NCBI RefSeq assembly: GCF_050107595.1
Contig: NZ_JBNILH010000002.1
Coordinates: 248,001 to 312,000, forward strand
Length of the DNA: 64,000 nt
Source: Bacillus_AB infantis_C
GTDB lineage: Bacteria; Bacillota; Bacilli; Bacillales; Cytobacillaceae
Reading direction: 5' to 3'
The notes under the pieces were generated by a model. The model saw only the letters and a program-made list of their open reading frames with translations, was not told the origin of the DNA and made no database searches. The position numbers and the translations under genes are program-made. Of this stretch, positions 42,701-51,302 are shown in pieces. Every line of letters begins with the position of its first letter. Position 1 is the first letter of the stretch.

Positions 42701-42967
42701 ATGGTTGAAAAACAATTTAAAGTAACGGCTGAAACTGGAATCCATGCTCGTCCAGCTACACTATTGGTTCAAACTGCAAGCAAATTCGATTCTGATGTGC
42801 ATTTAGAATATAAAGAAAAAAAGGTTAACTTAAAGTCAATCATGGGTGTTATGTCTCTTGGTGTCGGCCAGGGCGCTGATATTAAGATCATTGCTGAAGG
42901 AAACGACGAAGCTGAGGCTGTAAAAGCACTTGAAGAGACTCTAACAAAAGAAGGACTTGCTGAATAA
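42701..42967 (+). CDS. ptsH: Phosphocarrier protein HPr
   Basis: This 88-residue PTS phosphocarrier has His15 in ETGIHARPATLLVQ, phosphorylated by enzyme I, and the regulatory Ser46 in LKSIMGVMSLG, phosphorylated by HPr kinase to form the CcpA corepressor in low-GC Gram-positives. AAAGGAGA precedes the ATG. The stop codon overlaps the start of ptsI. In B. subtilis ptsG lies immediately upstream; here a MoxR operon and a small gene do. Confidence 0.98.
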   Translation: MVEKQFKVTAETGIHARPATLLVQTASKFDSDVHLEYKEKKVNLKSIMGVMSLGVGQGADIKIIAEGNDEAEAVKALEETLTKEGLAE

Positions 42968-44682
42968 TGAGCTTTCTACAGGGAATTGCAGCTTCAAGCG
43001 GCATTGCGATTGCAAAAGCATACCGTTTGGTAGAACCTGACCTGTCTTTCAGCAAAAAGACGGTTGAGGATGCAGACAGTGAAGTCGGCCGCTTTCAGCA
43101 GGCTTTGGCCACTTCCAAATCAGAGCTTGAGGCAATCAGGGAAAAAGCGGAAAAAGACCTTGGCGCAGACAAAGCGGCTATCTTTGACGCACATCTCCTG
43201 GTACTCAGCGATCCGGAATTAATATCACCCATCGAAGACAAGATCAAGACAGAAAAAGTGAATGCTGAACAAGCATTGAAGGAAACAGCTGATATGTTCG
43301 TCAGCATGTTCGAACAAATGGACAATGAGTATATGAAGGAACGCGCAGCAGACATCCGCGATGTCACCAAGCGTGTGCTTTCCCATTTGCTTGGAGTCCA
43401 GGTCGTCAATCCAAGCATGATTGCTGAAGAAGTGATCATCATTGCGGAAGACTTGACGCCGTCTGACACTGCGCAATTGAACAGGCAGTTTGTTAAAGGG
43501 TTTACAACCGATATCGGCGGAAGGACCTCCCATTCAGCCATCATGGCCCGTTCAATGGAAATACCTGCGGTTGTCGGTACTAAGACAGCTACAGAGGAAA
43601 TCCAGAATGGCGATATGGTGATTGTTGACGGTCTTACTGGCCAGGTTCATGTGAATCCTACCCCTGAGGCAATTGAAAGCTACAAAGAGCAAAATGCTGC
43701 CTTTGAAGCACAGAAAGCTGAATGGGCAAAGCTTGTCAACGAAAAGACGGTATCAGCAGACGGCCACCATGTGGAACTGGCTGCCAATATCGGAACGCCT
43801 AAGGACCTTAAAGGAGTCATCAATAACGGCGGTGAGGCTGTAGGCCTCTACCGTACAGAATTCCTTTATATGGGCAGGGACCAGCTTCCGACAGAGGAAG
43901 AGCAGTTTGAAGCCTATAAAGCTGTCCTTGAAGGGATGGAAGGAAAGCCCGTTGTAGTCCGTACACTGGATATCGGCGGGGATAAAGAGCTTCCTTACCT
44001 GAACCTCCCGAAGGAAATGAATCCTTTCCTTGGCTTCCGTGCGATCCGCCTGTGCCTCGAAGAACAGGATATCTTCCGTACGCAGCTAAGAGCATTGCTG
44101 AGAGCGAGCTCTTACGGAAATCTGAAGATCATGTTCCCAATGATCGCTACTCTGGATGAATTCCGCCAGGGGAAAGCAATCCTTGAAGAGGAAAAGCAAA
44201 AGCTTGCATCCGAAGGCGTGAAAACAGCTGATAAGATTGAGCTTGGCATCATGGTCGAAATTCCATCGACTGCTGTCCTTGCCGATCAGTTTGCCAAAGA
44301 GGTGGACTTCTTCAGCATTGGCACGAACGATCTTATCCAGTATACAATGGCAGCGGACAGGATGAATGAAAGGGTATCTTATTTATACCAGCCATATAAT
44401 CCGGCCATTCTGCGCCTTGTAAAAATGGTGATCGATGCAGCTCATAAAGAAGGCAAATGGGCCGGCATGTGCGGTGAGATGGCAGGGGACGAGACCGCCA
44501 TTCCTCTTCTGCTCGGCCTCGGTTTGGACGAGTTCTCTATGAGTGCCACTTCCATTCTGAAAGCACGCTCGCAAATTCTTCGCCTGTCAAGGGAAGAAAT
44601 GAAAAAGCTTGCCGAAAAGGCGCTTCAGATGGGGACAGCTGAGGAAGTAGTGGCAGCAGTTAAACAGGCAACACAAAAATAA
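42967..44682 (+). CDS. ptsI: PTS enzyme I (phosphoenolpyruvate-protein phosphotransferase)
   Basis: This 571-residue enzyme transfers phosphate from PEP to HPr. The N-terminal domain carries the active His in TDIGGRTSHSAIMARSMEIP (about residue 189). The C-terminal PEP-binding barrel has GLYRTEFLYMGR, the signature DFFSIGTNDLIQYTMAADR and the Cys in AGMCGEMAGD. The ATG overlaps the ptsH stop. Length equals that of the Bacillus family. It is followed by a terminator at 44788. Confidence 0.98.
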   Translation: MSFLQGIAASSGIAIAKAYRLVEPDLSFSKKTVEDADSEVGRFQQALATSKSELEAIREKAEKDLGADKAAIFDAHLLVLSDPELISPIEDKIKTEKVNAEQALKETADMFVSMFEQMDNEYMKERAADIRDVTKRVLSHLLGVQVVNPSMIAEEVIIIAEDLTPSDTAQLNRQFVKGFTTDIGGRTSHSAIMARSMEIPAVVGTKTATEEIQNGDMVIVDGLTGQVHVNPTPEAIESYKEQNAAFEAQKAEWAKLVNEKTVSADGHHVELAANIGTPKDLKGVINNGGEAVGLYRTEFLYMGRDQLPTEEEQFEAYKAVLEGMEGKPVVVRTLDIGGDKELPYLNLPKEMNPFLGFRAIRLCLEEQDIFRTQLRALLRASSYGNLKIMFPMIATLDEFRQGKAILEEEKQKLASEGVKTADKIELGIMVEIPSTAVLADQFAKEVDFFSIGTNDLIQYTMAADRMNERVSYLYQPYNPAILRLVKMVIDAAHKEGKWAGMCGEMAGDETAIPLLLGLGLDEFSMSATSILKARSQILRLSREEMKKLAEKALQMGTAEEVVAAVKQATQK

Positions 44683-44787
44683 AATCTTTTTTTAAAAAAA
44701 GGTTTTAATCTGATAAACACGGGGAATATGCAGAGTAAGCACTTAAGCAAGATGTAAGCTGATCATTCTCATTTTCCCCCCTTACTG

Positions 44788-44819
44788 ACCGACTGGCATT
44801 GCCAGTCGGTATTTTTTTT
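44788..44819 (+). terminator. Rho-independent terminator of ptsHI
   Basis: ACCGACTGGC pairs with GCCAGTCGGT around ATT, followed by a run of T. Confidence 0.88.
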
Positions 44820-44821
44820 GT

Positions 44822-45058
44822 TAAGGAATTTATAATTTGCAAGTCTTGTGGATAATAATCAATTCTTGATCCACGTCCAGCAGCTGCGCCTGCCCCCCCT
44901 TGAGGTCTCAATCCAAACCTCCCAAAAAGGCAAAGACCGCCTTTCCGGGAGGTTGGTTCTTTAGGCGCCCAGGAAGCTGGTCATGCAGACCTTGCCACAA
45001 GTCTTGGTGTTCTTTGTCTGCGTTCCTTAAGGTGATCAAGGTGCTTGCGCTTTTGTCC
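44822..45058 (+). repeat. Intergenic repeat, copy C
   Basis: It starts TAAGGAATTTATAATTTGCA (like A and B). A central hairpin pairs CCAAACCTCCCAAAAAGGC with GCCTTTCCGGGAGGTTGG. The 3' module is GCAGACCTTGCCACAAGTC, TCTGCGTTCCTTAAGG and TGATCAAGGTGCTTGCGC. It begins three bases after the ptsHI terminator. Confidence 0.85.
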
Positions 45059-45182
45059 TGTCCATAAAGCTCCGCCATAAGAAGAAGAAAGCATTCAGAC
45101 CAGAGGAGGAGCTAAATCCATCCTCTTGATTGTTACTGATCCGTTTCCAAATTTTTATAATAAAAGCATAAGAAACGGAAGG

Positions 45183-45311
45183 ATGCTGATAAAAATGATT
45201 AGCATGATCATCAGCTTTTTTACTAAAGATAGATATTCCCAATTGAAAGAAAAACAGAGGAATGAACTGTATATTTCACAAAGCCCGTTTTTAAGCAGGG
45301 TCCTCCATTGA
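45183..45311 (+). CDS. Doubtful small ORF (42 residues)
   Basis: A TATAAT box at 45156-45161 (with a weak TTACTG 17 bases upstream) is followed by GGAAGG and an ATG at 45183 or 45195. The peptide starts MLIKMISMIISFF and continues with a basic tail (KDRYSQLKEKQRN). The spacing of the ribosome site suits neither ATG well. I regard it as possible only. The remainder of the 44683-45389 interval holds the ptsHI terminator and repeat copy C. Confidence 0.2.
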   Translation: MLIKMISMIISFFTKDRYSQLKEKQRNELYISQSPFLSRVLH

Positions 45312-45389
45312 GCCTGATGCACCATCTGTGTAATTTGCCTGTATATTCTGTATAATGTTGCTATGAATAAATGTACAGGAGGCTGACTA

Positions 45390-46172
45390 ATGGAATTGAA
45401 TCTAAAAGGGAAAACGGCGCTTGTCGCTGCTTCCAGCCAGGGACTTGGAAAGGCGATTGCAGAGGCGCTTCTAAAAGAAGGCGCGAATGTTATGCTGGCA
45501 AGCAGGGACGAGGCAAAGCTGAAGAAAGTTAAATCAGAGCTTGAGAATCTTGGCGGTGAGGTGGACTTCATACGCGCAGACGTCACTTCAGAAAACGATA
45601 TAAAAAATATGGTAAAAGCTGCGGCTGAACGTTTTGGAGGAATCGATATTCTGGTCAATAATGCTGGAGGCCCTCCATCAGGCTCTTTTGAAACACTTTC
45701 AGATGAACAATGGTTCCAGTCATTCGAGCTTAACCTGCTCTCATATGTGCGAAATATAAGGGAAGCACTGCCTTATCTGAAGAAAAACGGCGGAAAAATC
45801 ATTAATATCGCTTCTTCCTCCATTAAAGAACCGATTCCGGGACTGGTGCTGTCCAATACATTCAGAACAGGGATAGTCGGGCTTTCTAAGACTCTGGCCC
45901 AGGAATTTGCTCCATACGGCATTCTTGTGAATACACTGGCTCCGGGGAGGATTGATACGGACAGGGTAAAGCATCTGGATCAGGTGAATGGGGAAAAAGC
46001 GGGTGTCTCCCCTGAGGAGATGAAGGAGAAATCAAAAAAATCCATCCCGCTCAATCGCTACGGAACACCCGAAGAGTTTGCAAAGGTGGCTGTTTTTCTG
46101 GCCTCGGATGCAAATACCTATATGACAGGAAGTTCCTTTCTTGTGGATGGGGGCATGGTTAAATCCATCTAA
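45390..46172 (+). CDS. SDR-like protein lacking the catalytic Tyr/Lys
   Basis: This 260-residue Rossmann protein resembles 3-oxoacyl-ACP reductases: AASSQGLGKAIAEALL (cofactor loop, but ASSQ replaces TGxxxG), DILVNNAGG, NIASSSIKEP. Where Tyr-x3-Lys should be it reads VLSNTFRTGIVG, with neither Tyr nor Lys. Known SDR subgroups (BKR-like) share this loss. It may be a non-catalytic or altered enzyme. GGAGG precedes the ATG. It is monocistronic. Confidence 0.82.
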   Translation: MELNLKGKTALVAASSQGLGKAIAEALLKEGANVMLASRDEAKLKKVKSELENLGGEVDFIRADVTSENDIKNMVKAAAERFGGIDILVNNAGGPPSGSFETLSDEQWFQSFELNLLSYVRNIREALPYLKKNGGKIINIASSSIKEPIPGLVLSNTFRTGIVGLSKTLAQEFAPYGILVNTLAPGRIDTDRVKHLDQVNGEKAGVSPEEMKEKSKKSIPLNRYGTPEEFAKVAVFLASDANTYMTGSSFLVDGGMVKSI

Positions 46173-46294
46173 AGAACAAGCCGGGAGAAATCCCGTCTTT
46201 TTCTTTAGAGCGCAACAGTAGAATTTTCCCTTTTTGGAAATTAGCGTTTAAGATAGCAGACTATAGGAAATGGTAATGGCAAGGAGGTGTGTTT

Positions 46295-46753
46295 ATGAAA
46301 TTATTGGTGCCGCTCCTCTTCCTATTGTCTGCTGCCATCTTGCCAGGCTGCATGCCTGCAGACGAAAAGGCGATTGTAAACAGGCATGCAGAAGCTTATT
46401 TGACGAACCAGAATGAGCTTCAGTTCCGCTTTAAGCTTAACAGCCAGATCTTAAGCGGGGAAGAGCTGTTCAAGGTAAAGGTATTAATACATAACAAAAG
46501 GCTTGCAAAAGCGCTCGGTACAAAAGAAATCATTTACGGCGCAGACTCTGTATATGATGGACAGTATATGGAAGCTGAAGAAAATGGCGGAGAAAAAATG
46601 GTTTATATGGATCCTATCCCTCTTCAGCAAGATTTGCTCTCCTCGGACATTGAACAGATGATCTCAAGCAATCAGGCTGTATCGGTTGAAGTGTATAATG
46701 ATCAAAAAGTCATTGCGGAAGCTTATCTGACCAACTTTTCAACCCAGTTTTAA
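46295..46753 (+). CDS. Small hypothetical lipoprotein
   Basis: This 152-residue protein has a signal peptide ending ILPGCMPAD with the lipobox Cys near residue 20. The mature part is a beta-rich domain of about 130 residues without recognised family. The ATG at 46295 follows AAGGAGG by seven bases; an in-frame GTG six bases earlier overlaps poorly. It should sit on the outer face of the membrane. It has its own terminator. Confidence 0.7.
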   Translation: MKLLVPLLFLLSAAILPGCMPADEKAIVNRHAEAYLTNQNELQFRFKLNSQILSGEELFKVKVLIHNKRLAKALGTKEIIYGADSVYDGQYMEAEENGGEKMVYMDPIPLQQDLLSSDIEQMISSNQAVSVEVYNDQKVIAEAYLTNFSTQF

Positions 46754-46808
46754 GGTTTGCTTTCCTGCTAAGCGGGTAAAGAGCTGTACGTGCATAAAAT
46801 TGGGGATA

Positions 46809-46835
46809 GACCAGGCAGCAGCTGCCTGGTCTTTT
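46809..46835 (+). terminator. Rho-independent terminator
   Basis: GACCAGGCAGC pairs with GCTGCCTGGTC, followed by TTTTG. Confidence 0.8.
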
Positions 46836-46937
46836 GTCATTCATCAGAGAGCTGGCAGCAGCGGGACTTGAAGAAAGCTGATCTTTTGCTGATATGCTAC
46901 AATCTAAATGCAGACATAAGCAGAGAGGGGAATGGAA

Positions 46938-47816
46938 ATGGTGTCACCTGAAAATACGACCATCGGCTTCATTGGTACAGGGGTCATGGGGAAGAGCATG
47001 GCTAAGAACCTGATTACGGCAGGCTATTCACTGGCTGTATATTCAAGAACAAAGTCCAAGGCCGAAGAGCTTTTGGAACTGGGGGCCCAATGGGCAGATT
47101 CCCCCCGGAAGATAGCCGAGACATCGGATATCATCATTACGATCGTCGGCTATCCGAAGGACGTAGAAGAGATTTATCTTGGGGAAGAAGGCTTGATTGC
47201 AAATGGGAAAAAACATTCATATTTGATTGATATGACAACTTCTACTCCCACTCTAGCCAAAGAAATCTTTGAAGCTGCCCGTCAGAAGGGGCTAAGAGCC
47301 ATTGATGCACCTGTTTCGGGCGGCGATATCGGCGCGAGGGAAGGCAGGCTGTCCATTATGGCAGGCGGAGAAAAGGAAGACTTTGACACTCTGCTTCCTT
47401 TGCTGGAGGTGCTTGGAAGCAATATTGTACACCAGGGACCGGCTGGAGCGGGCCAGCATACGAAGATGTGCAATCAAATTGCCATCGCATCCAATATGAT
47501 CGGCGTCAGTGAAGCGATTGTCTATGCAGAAAAGGCAGGCCTGGATCCAGCGACAGTGCTGAAAAGCATTTCTGCAGGGGCAGCCGGCAGCTGGTCGTTG
47601 TCCAATCTGGCTCCAAGAATGATTGCAGGAAACTTCGAGCCGGGATTTTACATAAAGCATTTTCTGAAAGATATGAATATCGCCCTTGAAGAAGCAAGGC
47701 AAATGGGCATGGATACTCCCGGGCTTGCTCTCTCAGAATCGCTCTACAGGGAGCTTGCTGAAAAAGGAGAAGAAGACAGCGGGACACAGGCCCTATACAA
47801 GCATTGGGAAAAATAA
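46938..47816 (+). CDS. ykwC: 3-hydroxyisobutyrate dehydrogenase-family oxidoreductase YkwC
   Basis: This 292-residue NAD(P)-dependent beta-hydroxyacid dehydrogenase has the dinucleotide loop GFIGTGVMGKSMAKNL, substrate-binding DAPVSGGDIGAREG and the catalytic Lys in GAGQHTKMCNQIAIA. It is close to B. subtilis YkwC throughout. The physiological substrate is not established. ATG 46938 is eight bases after GAGAGGGG and fits better than the ATG at 46932, which is only three bases away. It is convergent with patA, as expected from the ykwC-patA order. Confidence 0.9.
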   Translation: MVSPENTTIGFIGTGVMGKSMAKNLITAGYSLAVYSRTKSKAEELLELGAQWADSPRKIAETSDIIITIVGYPKDVEEIYLGEEGLIANGKKHSYLIDMTTSTPTLAKEIFEAARQKGLRAIDAPVSGGDIGAREGRLSIMAGGEKEDFDTLLPLLEVLGSNIVHQGPAGAGQHTKMCNQIAIASNMIGVSEAIVYAEKAGLDPATVLKSISAGAAGSWSLSNLAPRMIAGNFEPGFYIKHFLKDMNIALEEARQMGMDTPGLALSESLYRELAEKGEEDSGTQALYKHWEK

Positions 47817-47844
47817 AGAATTACGGTTTGGCAGGTTCAAACAG

Positions 47845-47874
47845 AAAACCCGCAGTCATTGGACTGCGGGTTTC
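47845..47874. terminator. Bidirectional terminator between ykwC and patA
   Basis: AAACCCGCAGTC pairs with GACTGCGGGTTT around ATTG. Confidence 0.85.
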
Positions 47875-47882
47875 CTGCATTT

Positions 47883-49037
47883 TTACCTGTCCAGCCTGCC
47901 AAGATAGGCTTCAAGCCTGTCCAGCCCTTCTTTCAGCGTATCCTGCGAATAGGCAAAGGAAAGGCGGAAATAACCTTCTCCGAATTCCGAAAAAGAACTT
48001 CCTGGAACGAAAGCGACTTTCACCTCGTTTACAAGCTTCAGGCAAAAATCAAAAGAAGTGATATTTTTTTCCGGAATTTTAACGAAAAAGTAGAAGGCAC
48101 CGTCCGGCTTGACAACGTCAAGCCCCATGTTTTCCAGGCGGCCGTACACATAATCCCTTCTGGACAGGTACTCTTCCCTCATAGGAATAGCATCATCGAT
48201 ACCCTCTGTCAGAGCCTCCAGCGCCGCCATCTGGGAGATGGAAGAAGCGCAGGTAACATTATATTGATGCACCTTCAGGATATGCTTTGCTATTGATTCC
48301 GGCGCAAACAGCAGGCCGATTCTCCAGCCTGTCATCGAGTGGGATTTAGAAAGCCCATTAATGACGATCGTCTGCTCCCGCAGCATGGAAGAAATTGATG
48401 TATGAGGTCTGCCATAGTTCAGTTCGCTGTATATTTCGTCGGCCAGGATAAAGATCTCCCTGCCTTTTACAAGATCCGCTATTTCTGCCAGTTCTTCATC
48501 CGTAAGACTGACGCCGGTAGGGTTGGAAGGATAGGGCAAAACGATGCAGCGGGTCTTAGGGCTGAGATGCCTGCGGATGACTTCTGCAGTAAATCGGAAC
48601 CGGCTGTCCCTTATATCGGCATGTACCGGTACTGCACCGCACAGCTTTATAATCGGCTCGTACCCTGGATAGACCGGACCGGGCAGGATGACTTCGGCTC
48701 CTTCCTCAAGAATGGTGCGGAACGCAATGTCGATCGCTTCGCTGGCGCCTGTTGTCACAATCACTTCATTTTCAGCATTATAATCCATCTTATATTTTTG
48801 CCGGACAAAAGAGGCAGCCGCTTCTCTTAGCCTAATATCCCCGGCATTATGGGTGTAGGATGTAAAGCCGCTGTCAATCGCTTTTTTTGCAGCATCCCTG
48901 ACATGAAGGGGAGTAGGGAAATCGGGCTGTCCAATTGTGAGGGAAATCATGTCCTTTGTCCCTGCAACCATATTGAAGAATCTCCTGATGCCCGATATTT
49001 CAATTTGTTGCACGCTTTTATTTATCAAATGTTCCAA
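47883..49037 (-). CDS. patA: Aminotransferase A
   Basis: This 384-residue fold-type I PLP enzyme has SLTIGQPDFPTP, PYPSNPTG (PLP contact), ADEIYSEL and the Schiff-base Lys in INGLSKSHSMTGWRIG. It matches B. subtilis PatA, a broad aminotransferase with activity on aromatic and meso-diaminopimelate/lysine-type substrates. The start is TTG at 49037, seven to eight bases after AGGAGGT. In B. subtilis kinA and cheV flank patA; here cheV lies about 3.7 kb further on and kinA is absent. Confidence 0.92.
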   Translation of the reverse strand: MEHLINKSVQQIEISGIRRFFNMVAGTKDMISLTIGQPDFPTPLHVRDAAKKAIDSGFTSYTHNAGDIRLREAAASFVRQKYKMDYNAENEVIVTTGASEAIDIAFRTILEEGAEVILPGPVYPGYEPIIKLCGAVPVHADIRDSRFRFTAEVIRRHLSPKTRCIVLPYPSNPTGVSLTDEELAEIADLVKGREIFILADEIYSELNYGRPHTSISSMLREQTIVINGLSKSHSMTGWRIGLLFAPESIAKHILKVHQYNVTCASSISQMAALEALTEGIDDAIPMREEYLSRRDYVYGRLENMGLDVVKPDGAFYFFVKIPEKNITSFDFCLKLVNEVKVAFVPGSSFSEFGEGYFRLSFAYSQDTLKEGLDRLEAYLGRLDR

Positions 49038-49276
49038 AATATGTACCTCCTACAGAAAGTGCTGGAGAGAAGATGATGCCCAGCTGTGCTATTCAATAGC
49101 AATATTTTATCAGATTTAATGAATTGTAACCATGCAGTCTGTTTCGCAAAATGAGTATCGGGGTGAAAGTTGATGGTTCTATATTCCATTTATGGTTTTT
49201 TGAGGGTAAATCAGCTATTGAATATTGGCAGGGAAACCTTTAATATGGAATTGATAATGGTAAGGGAGGTATTTTG

Positions 49277-49810
49277 GTGGAGGCAGCATTTGAAAAACAA
49301 AATGATTCAGAACAAAAGGAGTATGGGGGTTTTTGGCTCAGATTCGGGGCCTACCTGATTGACAGTATCATTGTGGGGATTCCAATCGTCATTATAACAA
49401 TTATCATCTTTGTCGTCTTTCTGGGCACCTCAGATTCTGTCTTGTCCTCGTTCACTGACCCGGCATATATGGAATCCGGAGAGATGACAGATGCAGAGGC
49501 CATGGACTTTATCAGCCGCTACTTCGGGGCGCTTCTGCTGACTTTACTGATCAGCACAGTAATCGCGGTAGCATATAATGCAGGAATGCACGCATCTAAA
49601 TGGCAGGCGACGTTTGGGAAGAAGCTTGTCGGCCTGAAAGTGACTGATCTTCAAGGGAACAGGATTACTTTCTGGAGAGCGCTAGGCAGATACATGGCAC
49701 AAGCCTTTTTATCGCAAATTTTGCTGATTGGCTATATTTTGGCAGCTTTTACAGAAAGAAAGCAGGCTCTGCATGATATGATTGCCGGCACGGTTGTTGT
49801 AAGAAACTGA
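49277..49810 (+). CDS. RDD family membrane protein
   Basis: This 177-residue protein has the RDD pattern: GGFWLRFGAYLIDSIIVGIP at the start (Arg, Asp, Asp) and two further helices (about 85-110, 135-165). The C-terminal part reads LGRYMAQAFLSQILLIGY and ALHDMIAGTVVVRN. RDD proteins are often ion-exchange or targeting factors; the role here is unknown. The GTG at 49277 is seven bases after GGGAGG. It is followed by DinB in the same direction after 125 bp. Confidence 0.85.
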   Translation: MEAAFEKQNDSEQKEYGGFWLRFGAYLIDSIIVGIPIVIITIIIFVVFLGTSDSVLSSFTDPAYMESGEMTDAEAMDFISRYFGALLLTLLISTVIAVAYNAGMHASKWQATFGKKLVGLKVTDLQGNRITFWRALGRYMAQAFLSQILLIGYILAAFTERKQALHDMIAGTVVVRN

Positions 49811-49935
49811 GAAAGATAAAGCTTGGGGAAAAAGGGGGGGCGCAAGCAATTGCGGCTGCCTTTTTTTTAGGTAATTAAAGGATTTATTAAGCAAAATGAT
49901 GAATGTATTAACTAGTAAGAGGGGGTGCATCTCAG

Positions 49936-50406
49936 TTGAAGAAACAAGATTTGATTGAACATAATGTAAGGATTTCAGAATGGGTTCATTCTCTGAAAGA
50001 AGCGGATGATGAGGCATGGCTTGTGCCGACAGCCGAGGGTAAATGGCCGCCGGCTGCTATTGTCAGCCATATGCTGTTCTGGGATCAATATTCCTTGACT
50101 GAAAGATTTCCGCACTTTGCAGAAGGGGTCAAGCTTCCCAATTTCCCGGATTTCCAGAAAATCAATGATGAAGCAGAGGCTTACGCCTTAAGCGGGACCG
50201 CCAAAGAGGAAATTCTCCGCCGGTTTGCCGAAACGAGGGCCAGGATCATTCAATTGCTTGAAGGCCTGGAAGACAGCGACCTGGATAAGGAATTCTTCAT
50301 TGGCGGCAATAAAATTTCGGCAAGAGAATATTTCATGGACTTTGCCGAACATGATCTGCATCATAAAGAGCAGGTGGAGCAGTTCTTTAATGCACACCGC
50401 GGCTGA
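49936..50406 (+). CDS. DinB-family protein
   Basis: This 156-residue four-helix protein has a DinB-type metal site with His in IVSHMLFWDQ and two His in EHDLHHKEQVEQFF. Relatives bind a divalent metal and include thiol-dependent (bacillithiol) transferases. The start is TTG, eight bases after AGGGGGTG. It converges on the TetR gene. The substrate is unknown. Confidence 0.85.
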   Translation: MKKQDLIEHNVRISEWVHSLKEADDEAWLVPTAEGKWPPAAIVSHMLFWDQYSLTERFPHFAEGVKLPNFPDFQKINDEAEAYALSGTAKEEILRRFAETRARIIQLLEGLEDSDLDKEFFIGGNKISAREYFMDFAEHDLHHKEQVEQFFNAHRG

Positions 50407-50436
50407 GTCCTCCCAATAGCCAAAAGAGCCACTTTG

Positions 50437-51033
50437 CTAATGATGGGAGCTCTTCAATCTGAAAAGGTAAAGCCCTGCCATACTGGCCATCAGCTCTTCC
50501 AGTGATTCCTGCTCATAATGCTGGACCCAGTGAAAAAGGGTTCCGAAGAAAGAGTTCACAATCATCTGCGCAAAGGGATCCGCGTCTATGGAACTGGAAA
50601 ACTCGCTGGATTCCTGGCCCTCTTTGATCATGCTGGCCAGGAAATCTTTAAAAAATCCGGTCATTTTAAGCTCGGAATGCTGAAAGTCTTTCTGAACCGT
50701 CATAATATGAAAAATAGATAAAAGCAGATTCGGGCCGTATTCTTCATTGACGGCTGCCATTTTGCTGAAGAGCGCCATAAACGCCGTCTCGGTGCTTGTA
50801 CAAGATTCGTATTCCGATTTAAAATCCTTGAGCATAGCTATTTGATGAGATCCGATTGCGTGCAGCGCCGCTTCTTTGGATGTGAAATAATTAAAGAATG
50901 TCCCCTTGGCTACACCGGCATGATTGCTGATTTGCTGAACGGTCGTATTTTGAAAGCCCTGCTTTTTGAATAGCTCGATCGCACTGTCAAATAAAAGCTG
51001 TTTTGTCTGTTCTTTTTGTTCCTTCCTCCTCAT
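50437..51033 (-). CDS. TetR-family repressor
   Basis: This 198-residue regulator has the TetR N-terminal helix-turn-helix (FKKQGFQNTTVQQISNHAGV, then KGTFFNYFTSKEAAL) and a C-terminal ligand-binding domain. It is divergent from an MFS transporter gene, and a strong palindrome (51101-51134) lies between them. It therefore probably represses both itself and the transporter, with the transported compound or a related ligand as inducer. Confidence 0.9.
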   Translation of the reverse strand: MRRKEQKEQTKQLLFDSAIELFKKQGFQNTTVQQISNHAGVAKGTFFNYFTSKEAALHAIGSHQIAMLKDFKSEYESCTSTETAFMALFSKMAAVNEEYGPNLLLSIFHIMTVQKDFQHSELKMTGFFKDFLASMIKEGQESSEFSSSIDADPFAQMIVNSFFGTLFHWVQHYEQESLEELMASMAGLYLFRLKSSHH

Positions 51034-51100
51034 CGTTCCCCACCTTTAAATTAATTCCTGTCATTATACCATAATCGTCCTGAATAATTATTGAAAAACT

Positions 51101-51134
51101 TAAATTTATATGAAGCGCGCTTCTTTGTAAATTA
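51101..51134. promoter_or_regulatory. Palindromic operator between TetR and MFS genes
   Basis: The perfect 12-bp core GAAGCGCGCTTC (51112-51123) is flanked by symmetric TAAATTTA...TAAATTA arms. Size and position fit a TetR-dimer operator. Confidence 0.6.
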
Positions 51135-51302
51135 ATTGTAAAAAGAAAGGTATTCTGTACTAAGAGATTGAATATATGATGGATGGGGAGAGGGGGATGA
51201 AAAAGGGGCTCTGCAGCCTGTTTACCAGCAGGTCAAGCAGGTATACAATGAAACTGGGAAAAGAAAAAGAGAATATGAAAAAAGAAAAAAGGGGTTGTAA
51301 GG

